Assembly: GCA_003161255.1 (NCBI GenBank)
Contig: PMOQ01000059.1
Span: 17,254 to 81,253 of the forward strand
Direction of reading: 5' to 3'
DNA length: 64,000 bases
Origin: Acidimicrobiaceae bacterium
Lineage (GTDB): Bacteria > Actinomycetota > Acidimicrobiia > Acidimicrobiales > RAAP-2
Shown here: piece by piece, positions 43,566-52,547 of the stretch
Layout of the letters: each line of letters starts with the position of its first letter
How positions within the stretch are numbered: position 1 is the stretch's first letter
The notes under the pieces: model-generated
Databases searched by the model: none
Told to the model about the DNA's origin: nothing
What the model saw: only the letters and a program-made list of their open reading frames with translations
Position numbers and translations under genes: made by a program

Positions 43566-44699
43566 ATGATGCGCATCGTGACTGACGTCGAGGGGGGCTC
43601 AGCCCGATCCGCGCCGCTGTCCCCGCAGAGCCGTCGGCAGCTCTGGCGGATTCGGCGACCGGCTTTCGCAATCCTCGCAGTCGGCTCGCTTTCGGTACTC
43701 CCGATCCTGGCCACGTCCACATCCAGCCAGGCCGCCACGGCCACATCGCTCCAGGCCCAGGCCAACCAGCTGCAGCAAGAGATCCAGTCGACCGGCGCGC
43801 AACTCTCCGCCGTCGGCCAGCGTTACGACCAAACTCGCAACGAGCTCGCGTCGATCGACGGCCAGATCGCGACCACCCAGACCAAGATCGCATCGGACCA
43901 GCACACCGTCGGCATCGACCAGATCCACCTCCGCTCGGCCGTCGTCGACGCGTACCTGAGCGACGGGACCGCCGGCCAGGCCAACCCGTTGTTCTCGGGC
44001 AACCAGAAGAGCTACGCCGCGGCGCAGGAGTACGGACAGGTCGCGACGGGCAACCTCGATGTGGCCGTGGCCAACCTCCACACGGCCCAGGTCGCGCTGA
44101 CCGTCGAGCGCTTCAACCTGGACACCCAGCGGGGCTCGGCACAGGCGGCCGTCAATGCCGCAGCCGCAGCCCAGGCGGCGGCCGATCAGCAGCAGTCCGC
44201 TCTCGAGTCGGAGCTGGGCCAGGTGAAGGGCCAGCTCGGCACCCTCGAGGAGGAGGCCCAGGCGCACGCCAACGGCGTCCAGGGGACCATCACGCGCGGC
44301 GTGCTGACCTCCAGCGAGAACTTCCCGCCGCCACCGTCTGACGGTACGGCCGGCTCGCGCGCCGTTGCCGCAGCGGAGAGCCAGATCGGCGTCCCCTACG
44401 TCTGGGGCGGCGAGTCGCCCGGGCGAGGCTTCGACTGCTCCGGCCTCACCGCGTGGGCGTGGGGCCAGGCCGGCGTCTCCCTGCCGCACTACTCGGGCGC
44501 CCAGATGTCCGACAGCGCACCGGTCCCGGTGTCCGACCTCGAGCCTGGCGACCTCCTCTTCTACGGCGCCGGCGGCAGCCAGCACGTGGCCATGTACGTC
44601 GGCGGCGGCGAGATGATCGAGGCTCCCTACACGGGCGCCTCGGTGTGGGTGACCTCACTCCGGCTGGGCGACGGCTTCGTGGGAGCGGGCCGGCCCTAA
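43566..44699 (+). CDS. Secreted NlpC/P60 peptidoglycan hydrolase (377 aa)
   Basis: An N-terminal hydrophobic signal or anchor (AFAILAVGSLSVLPILATST, residues about 33-52) is followed by a long Gln/Ala-rich coiled coil (about 60-240) and a C-terminal NlpC/P60 domain. WGGESPGRGFDCSGLTAWAWG has the nucleophile Cys, QHVAMYVGGGEMIEAP the His. This is the RipA/CwlO-like architecture of actinobacterial cell-separation endopeptidases. ATG 43566 or 43569. Divergent from the lyase gene and upstream of the Lgt-like gene by 59 bp. Confidence 0.93.
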   Translation: MMRIVTDVEGGSARSAPLSPQSRRQLWRIRRPAFAILAVGSLSVLPILATSTSSQAATATSLQAQANQLQQEIQSTGAQLSAVGQRYDQTRNELASIDGQIATTQTKIASDQHTVGIDQIHLRSAVVDAYLSDGTAGQANPLFSGNQKSYAAAQEYGQVATGNLDVAVANLHTAQVALTVERFNLDTQRGSAQAAVNAAAAAQAAADQQQSALESELGQVKGQLGTLEEEAQAHANGVQGTITRGVLTSSENFPPPPSDGTAGSRAVAAAESQIGVPYVWGGESPGRGFDCSGLTAWAWGQAGVSLPHYSGAQMSDSAPVPVSDLEPGDLLFYGAGGSQHVAMYVGGGEMIEAPYTGASVWVTSLRLGDGFVGAGRP

Positions 44700-44758
44700 T
44701 CGCTCGCTGGGCGGGATCTGAGAGGCACCGGGGCCATACTGGGGGTGAACACACGCCC

Positions 44759-45658
44759 ATGAAGCCCATCCCCGTCGCCTTCCACATCGGGCCACTCGAG
44801 ATCCATACCTACGGGATCGGCCTGGCCCTCACGTTCTGGTTCGCGTACGGGTACTTCTCCCGGCGCCTGCGCGAACGCGGGTACTCGACCGACTGGGTCG
44901 GCGGGATGTTCATCTGGGTCATCGTCACGGCCGTGGTCGGCGCGCGGGCACTGCACGTGCTCTCCAACCTGTCCTTCTACGACGCCAACCCGGGCGACGT
45001 GTTCGCGATCTGGCACGGCGGCCTGTCGTCGTTCGGCGGGATCCTCTTCGCCGTGCCGACCGGGATCTGGCAGACCCATCGGCGCTGCCCGGATCTGCGC
45101 GTGATCGAGGCTCTGGACCTGGTCGCGCCGGTGCTCATGGCCGCGTGGGCGATGGGCCGGCTTCTGGGGCCACAGCTCATGGTGGCCGGCGGGGGGCACC
45201 CGACCCACCAGTGGTTCGGCATGTACTACGCCGGCCAGGCCGGCAAGCGGCTCCCTGTGCCGATCTTCCAGGCCTTGGAGGACTTCTCGATCTTCTGCGT
45301 GCTCATCGCGTTGGAACGCCGCCTTCGGCGGTGGCCCGACGGCACCCCGCGGGCCGGCTTCCCCGCCGGGGGGGTCATCGGGGTCGGGATGGTGCTCTGG
45401 GGCATCGAGCGGTTCTTGGACGAGCACCTGTGGCTCGGCGAGGACGGCCACCTCGGGTCGCTGCTCGTGCAGGTGGCCGGGATCGCGCTCGCCGTCGGCG
45501 GCGTGGCGCTGGTGGTGGTCACCCGCCGCCGCTGGACCGCCTGGCTCGGGGCCGGGGCCCCCGGCGGCCGGCCGGACGACGCCGAGCCGACAGCGGAAGA
45601 CTCCACGGAATCGGGGGGACTGGACGAGCCGAGCCCCGAAGGGGTCGGCTTGCCCTAG
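44759..45658 (+). CDS. Prolipoprotein diacylglyceryl transferase-like, atypical (299 aa)
   Basis: Multi-pass membrane protein of the Lgt family, which attaches diacylglycerol to lipobox Cys. FHIGPLEIHTYGIGLAL carries the conserved Tyr region, AIWHGGLSSFGGILF the essential His motif and RFLDEHLW an Arg in the last periplasmic part. The signature usually read as GRxGNFxN is replaced by GRLLGPQLMVAGGGHP, lacking the conserved Asn. It may be a divergent Lgt or a paralogue. The stop shares CTAG with the convergent gene's stop. Confidence 0.82.
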   Translation: MKPIPVAFHIGPLEIHTYGIGLALTFWFAYGYFSRRLRERGYSTDWVGGMFIWVIVTAVVGARALHVLSNLSFYDANPGDVFAIWHGGLSSFGGILFAVPTGIWQTHRRCPDLRVIEALDLVAPVLMAAWAMGRLLGPQLMVAGGGHPTHQWFGMYYAGQAGKRLPVPIFQALEDFSIFCVLIALERRLRRWPDGTPRAGFPAGGVIGVGMVLWGIERFLDEHLWLGEDGHLGSLLVQVAGIALAVGGVALVVVTRRRWTAWLGAGAPGGRPDDAEPTAEDSTESGGLDEPSPEGVGLP

Positions 45659-46197
45659 ATGGCCGGGGTGGGCCCCGGGACGGGCGTCGGCACCAGCGAC
45701 GCCCGCCACTCCCCCACCCGGGCCGACAGCTCGTCGGCCGACAGCAGGAGAGACTCGTCGGGAACCGCATCGACCAGTGCCCGCTGGACCACGTAGTCAC
45801 GCGACGCAGCGGCGAACATGCGCCGCCGCTCCGTGACCAGCGCGTTGGGCGGGTCGACCACCAGGAAGCCGAACAACGCGAACACGGCGTCGAGGTCGTA
45901 GACGCACGGGGCCCGCCCGAGCAGGCCGGCCCGCTTGCTCGCGAGGATTGCCGCCCCGTGCAGCACGTCCTCGTGGTCCTCGCCCGGAGTCAGTTCGAGC
46001 CGATCCTCGAAACGGCGGGCGACCCGAAGCGCGAACCCCTGGTCCGGTCCGGGCGTGCCGTGGCTCGTGCCGGTCGGGCGGGTCGCCCCCTTGAGGTCGC
46101 CGGGTCGGTCGGACAGCCACTGGTCGGGCACCGACAAACGACGCGCGCCCCGGACCTGGTCGGCTTCGGTGATGGGGACGAAGCTCGGCTGGGCCAT
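45655..46197 (-). CDS. Hypothetical protein (180 aa)
   Basis: A soluble protein without a recognised domain. Notable parts are FVPITEADQVRGARRLSVPDQW, GFALRVARRFEDRLEL and a helical C-terminal half (DAVFALFGFLVVDPPNALVTERRRMFAAASRD). No signal peptide, Cys motif or catalytic pattern. ATG 46197. Codon use resembles the neighbours, so it is probably a real gene; its stop overlaps the lgt-like stop as CTAG. Confidence 0.7.
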   Translation of the reverse strand: MAQPSFVPITEADQVRGARRLSVPDQWLSDRPGDLKGATRPTGTSHGTPGPDQGFALRVARRFEDRLELTPGEDHEDVLHGAAILASKRAGLLGRAPCVYDLDAVFALFGFLVVDPPNALVTERRRMFAAASRDYVVQRALVDAVPDESLLLSADELSARVGEWRASLVPTPVPGPTPAI

Positions 46198-46235
46198 CGC
46201 CGCTCAGGGTATCGGATCGGTACCGCCCCCAAGGA

Positions 46236-46445
46236 ATGACCAGGGCCCGTGACCACGACCCCAAGTACGTCGGGGGTACAAACAGGATCGCCAACGAACT
46301 GGCCGACATCCTCTACTGCGTGATCCGGCTCGCGGAGCACTACGAAGTCGATCTGGAAGAAGCGCACCCGTCGGCCCGAAGTGCTGAGTGGAACTATCTC
46401 CATCCACGTGCCACTCCGCCTTGGACCACGCCGAAGCGCCCGTGA
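46236..46445 (+). pseudogene. MazG-like pyrophosphohydrolase, C-terminal remnant (69 codons)
   Basis: NRIANELADILYCVIRLAEHYEVDLEEAH resembles the ELADVLYxxxRxAxxxGIDLEEA helix of MazG-type NTP pyrophosphohydrolases, and SARSAEWNYL their C-terminal tail. The N-terminal helices with the first EEXXE metal motif are missing, and the frame has no coding-like sequence upstream. Probably a truncated gene. A short functional protein is less likely. Confidence 0.5.
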
Positions 46446-46592
46446 GCCGACGATTCGGAGACAGGGCGGCAACTGGGCCCATAACGCTTGCGCGGAGAGC
46501 AGGGTGCGTGCCACTCGAGCAGTTCGGAGACACCGCAAACGTTGGCTGACCCGGCGCTAGATCGTCACCTGCCACCCGTTTAGGATCTCCTG

Positions 46593-47375
46593 GTGACCGG
46601 TGCAAGCTCCAACGAACCGGTGCTGATGGAAGCGGACGTCGACGGGGTCCGCCTCCTCACCCTCAATCGCCCGGAGCAACGCAACTCACTCAACACAGAG
46701 TTGGCCGCCGCGCTCTTCGCCGCCCTCGAAATCGCCAACGCTGACGCAGCTGTGCGGGTCGTCGTACTGACGGGTGCCAATCCGGCATTCTGCGCGGGGA
46801 TCGATCTGAAGGAGGCATCGCTCGGCGGCGCAGACTTCTTTCGCCACCTCGATTCGAGGTGCGTCACGTACGTCGGCAAAATGTCGAAGCCCATCATCGG
46901 CGCGATCAACGGCGCCGCCATCACCGGGGGATTCGAGATCGCGCTCGGATGTGACTTTCTCATCGCGTCCGAACGTGCCGTCTTTGCCGATACCCACGCT
47001 CGCGTGGGGATACTGCCAGGCGGCGGAATGACCGCCCGGCTGCCCGGGGCCGTCGGCCTTCGGCAGGCCAAACTTCTTTCGATGACCGGCAACCTGATCG
47101 ATGCCCGCCGGGCGGAGCGGCTCGGCCTCGTGGCCGAGGTCGTGCCCCACCAAGAGCTCGTCGATCGGGCGCTCGAGATAGCCCGAACCATTGGCGAGAT
47201 CGATCCCGTGGTCATCGGGTCCATCAAGCGCATGTATGCGGAGGGTTCCGAAACGACCTTGGGTGGGGCCCTGGAGCTCGAGCGGGCGATCGCCGGGGCA
47301 GCCGGAGCCGACTTCAGCAAGCTCGGCGCCCGGCGCGACGCAGTCATGAAGCGGAACCGGAGCCAGCTGACATAG
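46593..47375 (+). CDS. Enoyl-CoA hydratase/isomerase (260 aa)
   Basis: Crotonase-fold protein: LLTLNRPEQRNSLNTEL, PAFCAGIDLKEASLGG and AINGAAITGGFEIALGCDFLIAS form the oxyanion hole, and GGGMTARLPGAVGL follows. The Glu of classical hydratases (usually in a GxxxELxG stretch) is replaced by a VGILPGGG loop, so isomerase or other chemistry is possible. GTG 46593. Stands alone between a gene remnant and a convergent esterase. Confidence 0.88.
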   Translation: MTGASSNEPVLMEADVDGVRLLTLNRPEQRNSLNTELAAALFAALEIANADAAVRVVVLTGANPAFCAGIDLKEASLGGADFFRHLDSRCVTYVGKMSKPIIGAINGAAITGGFEIALGCDFLIASERAVFADTHARVGILPGGGMTARLPGAVGLRQAKLLSMTGNLIDARRAERLGLVAEVVPHQELVDRALEIARTIGEIDPVVIGSIKRMYAEGSETTLGGALELERAIAGAAGADFSKLGARRDAVMKRNRSQLT

Positions 47376-47467
47376 GCCGACCGAGAGGCCCGGCGTCGTG
47401 ACGTGTCGGTGGGTCCGGCCTGTCGACCACGGCAAGCCTGGTCGTCAATGAGCCGTGGACAACGACC

Positions 47468-48901
47468 TCAGGGCCAGAGCGACCTGATCGGAGCGTGGAG
47501 GTCGTCGACCACTTTCGACTGCTCGTCGAAGACCATGGTCCGCCGCGAGTCGTCTCGGAACGGCACCCAACCGGGGTTGTTGTCGGTGACGAAACGCACC
47601 CAGTGGGCGTGCATCCGGTCCGCCAGCTCCTGGGGAGGAGCGTCCCCTGCGACCAGCGGCACATGGTCGTCGTCGAGCACGTCGAAGACGAACGGCAGGT
47701 CGAGGCAGTGCACCGCGCCGAGTCCGCCGAGGGCCGGGGACCGCCACTGGAACTCGTAGTGATAGGTGGGGGCGGGGCCGACACTCCGAGCTTCCGCCAC
47801 CCTGAGCGCGGGCACACGGAACATGCGATCGGTCACCGCCTGCCCGATCTGGTCTCCCGGCACCTGCGCGTTGGCCCGATACGCCGCGATCCCGACGTCG
47901 TCGAGCCCGAGAGCGGTCAGGGTCTTGCCAACCGCCTCGTCATCGGCCGGGGCCATGCGGGCAGCCGCGTTGAACTCCTGCTCGGTCGTGCCGATGAGCA
48001 GCGGAAGGGTTGACCCGCGGCCGGCCGCGACCGCATGCATCGGCGAGTCCGGCACCACCTCTCCGTCGACGAAGGGAAAGAAGTTGAGCTCTCCACCGGG
48101 GGCCGCCCCCTCGGGTCGCGTCGTGGCCGCCGTCTGGGCATCGACCAGCGCGGCCGGCGAGACCCGCGCAAACTCCTCGAGGGTGGCGCCGATGCCGAGA
48201 TGCTCGGCCATGCGAGCGGTCAGTCGTTGGGTCGACTCGATCGGCCGAGGCGGGAACACCGAGCCGCTCATCGGGATCGCGGCGCGAAAGAGGCCCTCGG
48301 CCCGGGGCAGGGTGGTGAGCAGCATGGTGGCCGCGCCACCGGCACTCTGGCCGGCCACCGTCACCTTGCCCGGGTCGCCGCCGAAGTGAGCGATGTTGCG
48401 CTGCACCCACTCGAGCGCGGCGATCCAATCGAGCACGGCTCGATTCGTTGGTGCCCCCTCGATGTTGAGGAAGCCCTCGCTCCCCAACCGGTAGCCGGCG
48501 CTCACCACCACGATCCCGTCGCGAGCGAACCGGTCGCCGTCGTACCAGGGGCTCGACGGCGTGCCGGTGACGAATCCCCCGCCGTGGATCCACACCAGCA
48601 CCGGCAGCCCGGCCGGTCCGAGATCGGGTGTGAACACGTTGAGCGAGAGGCAGTCCGGCGCGTCGCCGCCGTCGATGGTGGGCTCGGGGATGAGGGTGAA
48701 GCCGGTCGCCGGCTGCGGCGCCGTCGGGGCGAAGTCGATGGCGGGGCACTCGCCCTCCCACGCGTCGGTCACCTCGGGCCCGAGGAACCGGAGGGCGCCG
48801 AACGGCGGCTTTGCGAACGGGATGCCTCGGAACGCGTACCCGTGGGGAGCCGTCGACCCGCGCACGCGGCCGCGGTCGGTGGAGGTGATGGGTTCAGCCA
48901 T
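47468..48901 (-). CDS. Type-B carboxylesterase (477 aa)
   Basis: Large alpha/beta-hydrolase of the cholinesterase/para-nitrobenzyl esterase family. GYAFRGIPFAKPPFGALRF is the N-terminal signature, PVLVWIHGGGFVTG the oxyanion hole, VTVAGQSAGGAATMLL the nucleophile elbow, and LGAVHCLDLPFVFDV the catalytic His region. ATG 48901 begins MAEPITSTDRGRVRG, a typical start. No signal peptide, so cytoplasmic. Ends 42 bp upstream, on the same strand, from the transporter at 48943. Confidence 0.93.
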   Translation of the reverse strand: MAEPITSTDRGRVRGSTAPHGYAFRGIPFAKPPFGALRFLGPEVTDAWEGECPAIDFAPTAPQPATGFTLIPEPTIDGGDAPDCLSLNVFTPDLGPAGLPVLVWIHGGGFVTGTPSSPWYDGDRFARDGIVVVSAGYRLGSEGFLNIEGAPTNRAVLDWIAALEWVQRNIAHFGGDPGKVTVAGQSAGGAATMLLTTLPRAEGLFRAAIPMSGSVFPPRPIESTQRLTARMAEHLGIGATLEEFARVSPAALVDAQTAATTRPEGAAPGGELNFFPFVDGEVVPDSPMHAVAAGRGSTLPLLIGTTEQEFNAAARMAPADDEAVGKTLTALGLDDVGIAAYRANAQVPGDQIGQAVTDRMFRVPALRVAEARSVGPAPTYHYEFQWRSPALGGLGAVHCLDLPFVFDVLDDDHVPLVAGDAPPQELADRMHAHWVRFVTDNNPGWVPFRDDSRRTMVFDEQSKVVDDLHAPIRSLWP

Positions 48902-48942
48902 TGGGCTCCGGTCTATCGCAAAGCTCCTGGTTTCCGGGTCGG

Positions 48943-49905
48943 CTACCCAGGCGTGGGTTCGACCAGCGGAGTCTTGGTGTTCGCGTTGGCCCGGGCCGCC
49001 AAGATCACGCCACCACACACGAGGCCGGCCCCGGCCAGTTGCAGCACGGTGGGCCGTTCGGACAGCACGATCGCCGCGAGAACGAGGGACGCGGCGGGTT
49101 GGAACAGCAAGAGCAGCGACGACACGGCGGCCGGCAGGTGCGGGAGCGAGAGGGTGATCAGCAGCCACCCGACCGTCTGGCTGGTCAGCGCCAGCACCAG
49201 CAACCAGCCGAGTGAGCGCAACGGCAACGAGAAGTGCAACTGACCCAGGGCCAACCCGAACGCCAGTGACGCGAACGCGGCGCCGGCCGTGGCATCGGTC
49301 AGCGGGCCCGCGACGTGCGGGATCTCTTTCGTACTGGCCCGGAGGATCAGGATGAAGGCTGCGTAGGTCAGGGAGGTGCCGAGTCCGTAGAGGACGCCCG
49401 CGACCGGGTGGAAGTTCGGACCGGAGTGACCGGCCAGACCGGCCAGGAATACGACCCCCAACAACACGACGGGCAGCGCGAGCAGGAACTTGAACCGTGG
49501 GCGCTCGCGCAGCCACACCCACGCGATGAAGGTTACGAACACGACCTGTAGGTTGCCGAGCACCGTGGCGATGCCCGCACCGACGTCGTAGATGGCGTGG
49601 GTCCAAAGGACGAGATCGATCCCGAGGAACGTTCCGGCCACGAACGACAGAGTGCGGCTCCGGGCGGAACGGGAGCCGTGTCTGCGCCGCTCGAGGACTG
49701 AAAGAACGACGAGCACCGGGAGGGCAAGGAGGCACCGATAGAAGGCAGTCGTGCCCGCGGCGACGTCGGCCAGGCGCACCACGATCGCCGACGACGAGAT
49801 GCAGGCGGCACCGAGCAGCGCCGGAAGGACGGGGTTGATCGGTCGGCCGGCGATGCTGAGGCTGCCGCTCGACGTGGCAATTCCGGCGATCCCGTCCCGC
49901 CTCAC
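48943..49905 (-). CDS. EamA/DMT-family transporter (320 aa)
   Basis: Drug/metabolite transporter superfamily permease with two EamA repeats and about ten membrane helices. The first repeat has ISSSAIVVRLADVAAGTTAFYR and VLGNLQVVFVTFIAWVWLRERP; the second has ALTSQTVGWLLITLSLPHLPA and LLLLFQPAASLVLAAIVLSERP. The RERP/SERP ends are the usual repeat boundaries. GTG 49905. Solute unknown; amino acids, metabolites or drugs are possible. Confidence 0.9.
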   Translation of the reverse strand: MRRDGIAGIATSSGSLSIAGRPINPVLPALLGAACISSSAIVVRLADVAAGTTAFYRCLLALPVLVVLSVLERRRHGSRSARSRTLSFVAGTFLGIDLVLWTHAIYDVGAGIATVLGNLQVVFVTFIAWVWLRERPRFKFLLALPVVLLGVVFLAGLAGHSGPNFHPVAGVLYGLGTSLTYAAFILILRASTKEIPHVAGPLTDATAGAAFASLAFGLALGQLHFSLPLRSLGWLLVLALTSQTVGWLLITLSLPHLPAAVSSLLLLFQPAASLVLAAIVLSERPTVLQLAGAGLVCGGVILAARANANTKTPLVEPTPG

Positions 49906-49965
49906 GAAAAACGACGCTACGGCAACTACGCGGCCGTGCCTTCCGGACCTGGGGTCGAAACCGAC

Positions 49966-51627
49966 CTAACCCTCCGACGCCCGGAGGAGGCCCAGGACGA
50001 TCGAGTCGTAGAGCGCCTGCCAGCTGGCCTCGATGATGTTCTCGGACACGCCGATGGTCGTCCACGTGTGTTCACCGTCGCTCGTGTCGACGAGCACCCT
50101 CGTGACCGCACCGGTCCCGAGGCCGGTGTCAAGGACGCGCACCCGGTAGTCGGTGAGGTGAATCCCGCCGAGGGCCGGAAAGTGGGGACCGATCGCGCTC
50201 CGCAGGGCCGCGTCGAGCGCGTTGACGGGCCCATTCCCCTCGGCCGTCGCGACCATCCGGTCGTTGCCGACCTGGACCTTCACCGTCGCTTCCGTCGTGA
50301 CCGGGCCGGGTTCGTCGCGCTTCGGCCCCGACTGCGATCCATGGTCTGTGATCACCCGGAACGACTCCACGGAGAAGAAGTCGTGCTCCCACCCGCTCGC
50401 ACGGCGGAGGAGCAGCTCGAGCGAACCGTCGGCCACCTCGAAGTGGTAGCCCTCGTGCTCCAACTGCTTCAGCTCGTCGAGCACCCGGCCGAGGACCTCA
50501 CCGTCGATGTCGATCCCGAGCTCGGTGGCCTTGAGCGCAAGGGTGGAACGGCCGGCCATCTCCGAGACGACCACCCGCATGCCGTTGCCGACGAGACCCG
50601 GCGACACGTGCTCGTAGAGGTCCCGACGACGCGCCACTGCGCTCGCGTGGAGGCCGCCCTTGTGGGCGAACCCCGACGAGCCGACATAGGGCTGCTGGGG
50701 GTTGGGGGTGATGTTGACCAGCTCGGCGATGTGGTGCGACACCGCGGTGAGCCGCTCGAGCCGATCGGGGGGGATCGTCCGCACCGACAACTTGAGCGAC
50801 AGGTCGGGGATGGCGGCGGCCAGGTCGGCGTTGCCGGCCCGCTCGCCGTACCCGTTGACGCAACCCTGGACGTGGGTGACCCCGGCACCGACCGCGGCCA
50901 AGGTGTTGGCCACGGCACACCCGGCGTCGTTGTGGCAGTGGATGCCGATCTGGGCCTCCATCCGCTCGACGACGTCGAGCACGATCGCGGCGACGTCGTG
51001 CGGGAGCGTGCCCCCGTTGGTGTCACAGAGCACGAGCGCTTCGGCCCCGGCCTCCTCGGCCGCCCGCAACACACGCAGTGCGAAGTCGGGGTTGTGGATG
51101 TAGCCGTCGAAGAAGTGCTCGGCGTCGAGGAAGACCCGCTTGTCGCGGCGCCTCAAGAAGTCGATCGAGTCGGCCACCATCGCGACCGCCTCGTCGAGAT
51201 CCGTGCGCAGCGCGTCGATCACGTGGCGGTCCCAGGATTTCGCGACCAGGCAAACGACCGGGGTGTCGGCCTCGACCAGCTTGCGCAGGACCTCGTCGGC
51301 GTCGGCCTTCGCCCCGGCTCGGCGGGTCGAGCCGAATGCGACGAGCGTGGACGTCGACAGGTGCAGCTCGCTCGGTGCGCGCCGGAAGAACTCGTCGTCC
51401 TTCGGGTTGGCGCCGGGCCATCCACCCTCGATGTAGGTCACGCCGAGGTGGTCGAGCTGCTCGGCCACCCTCAGCTTGTCGTCCACGGTGAGCGACAGCC
51501 CCTCCTGCTGGCTGCCGTCCCGGAGCGTGGTGTCGAAGACGTCCACGGCCTCGGGCCACCGCGGCATCGCGAATTCGTGGGCGCCGGTCCGGTGCGAGTG
51601 CCCGGGCCGGCCGGGGTCACTCGACAT
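49966..51627 (-). CDS. cimA: (R)-Citramalate synthase (553 aa)
   Basis: Pyruvate + acetyl-CoA to citramalate, first step of the threonine-independent isoleucine route. VDVFDTTLRDGSQQEGLSL is the metal/substrate motif, IGIHCHNDAGCAVAN the HxH metal site, and CVNGYGERAGNADL typical. A C-terminal LeuA-dimer regulatory domain is present (about residues 420-550). CimA rather than 2-isopropylmalate synthase is inferred from the TLRDGSQQEG form and length. ATG 51627 overlaps ilvE by 11 bp. Third gene of the leuB-ilvE-cimA operon. Confidence 0.9.
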   Translation of the reverse strand: MSSDPGRPGHSHRTGAHEFAMPRWPEAVDVFDTTLRDGSQQEGLSLTVDDKLRVAEQLDHLGVTYIEGGWPGANPKDDEFFRRAPSELHLSTSTLVAFGSTRRAGAKADADEVLRKLVEADTPVVCLVAKSWDRHVIDALRTDLDEAVAMVADSIDFLRRRDKRVFLDAEHFFDGYIHNPDFALRVLRAAEEAGAEALVLCDTNGGTLPHDVAAIVLDVVERMEAQIGIHCHNDAGCAVANTLAAVGAGVTHVQGCVNGYGERAGNADLAAAIPDLSLKLSVRTIPPDRLERLTAVSHHIAELVNITPNPQQPYVGSSGFAHKGGLHASAVARRRDLYEHVSPGLVGNGMRVVVSEMAGRSTLALKATELGIDIDGEVLGRVLDELKQLEHEGYHFEVADGSLELLLRRASGWEHDFFSVESFRVITDHGSQSGPKRDEPGPVTTEATVKVQVGNDRMVATAEGNGPVNALDAALRSAIGPHFPALGGIHLTDYRVRVLDTGLGTGAVTRVLVDTSDGEHTWTTIGVSENIIEASWQALYDSIVLGLLRASEG

Positions 51628-52546
51628 AGTCCAACCAGTCCTTGTAGCGGTCGACCTCGCCCCGCACCGTCGCGAAGTAGGTCCGCTGGATCTCTTTGGT
51701 GATCGGGCCCGGCTTCCCGTCCCCAACCGGCCGGTCGTCGACCGAGCGGATCGGCACGACCTCGGCGGCCGTCCCGGTGAGGAACGCCTCGTCGGCGGTG
51801 TAGAGGTCGGTCCGGATCAGGGGCTCGTGCACGACGGGGAACCCGAGGTCGGCCGCGATCGTCTCGACGGAGTCCTGGGTGATGCCCTCGAGCGCGCCGG
51901 AGTCCGAGGAATGGGGGGTGATCACCTTCCCGCGGCGGACGACGAAGACGTTCTCCCCCGTGCACTCGCTCACCCGCCCGTCGGGGGACAAGAGGATGGC
52001 CTCGTCGTAGCCGGCCTTCAGTGCCTCGACCTTGGCCAGCGACGAGTTCACGTACATGCCGGTGCCCTTGGCCGCGGTCGGCACCGCGTTGGCATCGTGG
52101 CGGCGCCACGAGCTGACCTTCACCGAGACCCCGTTCGCAACGCCGTCGTCGCCGAGGTAACTGCCCCACGGCCATGCCGCGATGGACACGTTCACGGGAC
52201 ACGGAAGCGGGTTCAGGCCCATCTCGCCGTAGCCCAGGTAGACGAGCGGGCGCAGGTAGCACCCGTCGTTCATACCGTTAACCCGCACCACCTCTCGGGT
52301 GGCCTCGATCAGCTGGTCCAGCGTGAACGGGACGTCGATCAAGAACACCTTGGCCGACGCCAGGAGCCGCTCGATGTGCTCGCGCAGTCGGAAGACGGCC
52401 ACGCCGTTTGCCGTCCCGTACGCGCGGATCCCCTCGAAGACGCCCGACCCGTAGTGCATCGTGTGGGTGAGCACGTGCACCTTGGCGTCGGCCCAGTCGA
52501 CCAGCTCGCCGTCCATCCAGATCTTTTCGGTGGGGGTAATGGGCAT
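51617..52546 (-). CDS. ilvE: Branched-chain amino acid aminotransferase (309 aa)
   Basis: PLP fold-type IV aminotransferase for the last step of Ile, Val and Leu synthesis. KIWMDGELVDWADAKVHVLTHTMHYGSGVFEGIR, IPTAAKGTGMYVNSS-type region (here NAVPTAAKGTGMY) with the PLP Lys, VSECTGENVFVV and LTGTAAEVVPI are diagnostic. Normal length. ATG 52546 with AAAGG upstream; one base separates it from the leuB stop. Controlled by the attenuator before leuB. Confidence 0.95.
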   Translation of the reverse strand: MPITPTEKIWMDGELVDWADAKVHVLTHTMHYGSGVFEGIRAYGTANGVAVFRLREHIERLLASAKVFLIDVPFTLDQLIEATREVVRVNGMNDGCYLRPLVYLGYGEMGLNPLPCPVNVSIAAWPWGSYLGDDGVANGVSVKVSSWRRHDANAVPTAAKGTGMYVNSSLAKVEALKAGYDEAILLSPDGRVSECTGENVFVVRRGKVITPHSSDSGALEGITQDSVETIAADLGFPVVHEPLIRTDLYTADEAFLTGTAAEVVPIRSVDDRPVGDGKPGPITKEIQRTYFATVRGEVDRYKDWLDYVE

Positions 52547-52547
52547 C

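Noticed and set aside
46450..46545. Direct repeat TTCGGAGACA twice near 46452 and 46529 as an insertion scar
   Set aside because: Ten bases with about 75 bp between, no terminal inverted repeats and no element-like content; may be chance.
49920..49970. Gene in the gap between the transporter and cimA
   Set aside because: Only about 60 bp, with no start codon or ribosome-binding site supporting a peptide.
47468..50065. 865-codon frame joining esterase and transporter regions
   Set aside because: Only the part from ATG 48901 shows esterase motifs; the upstream part is antisense-like low-complexity Arg-rich sequence overlapping the EamA gene in another frame.
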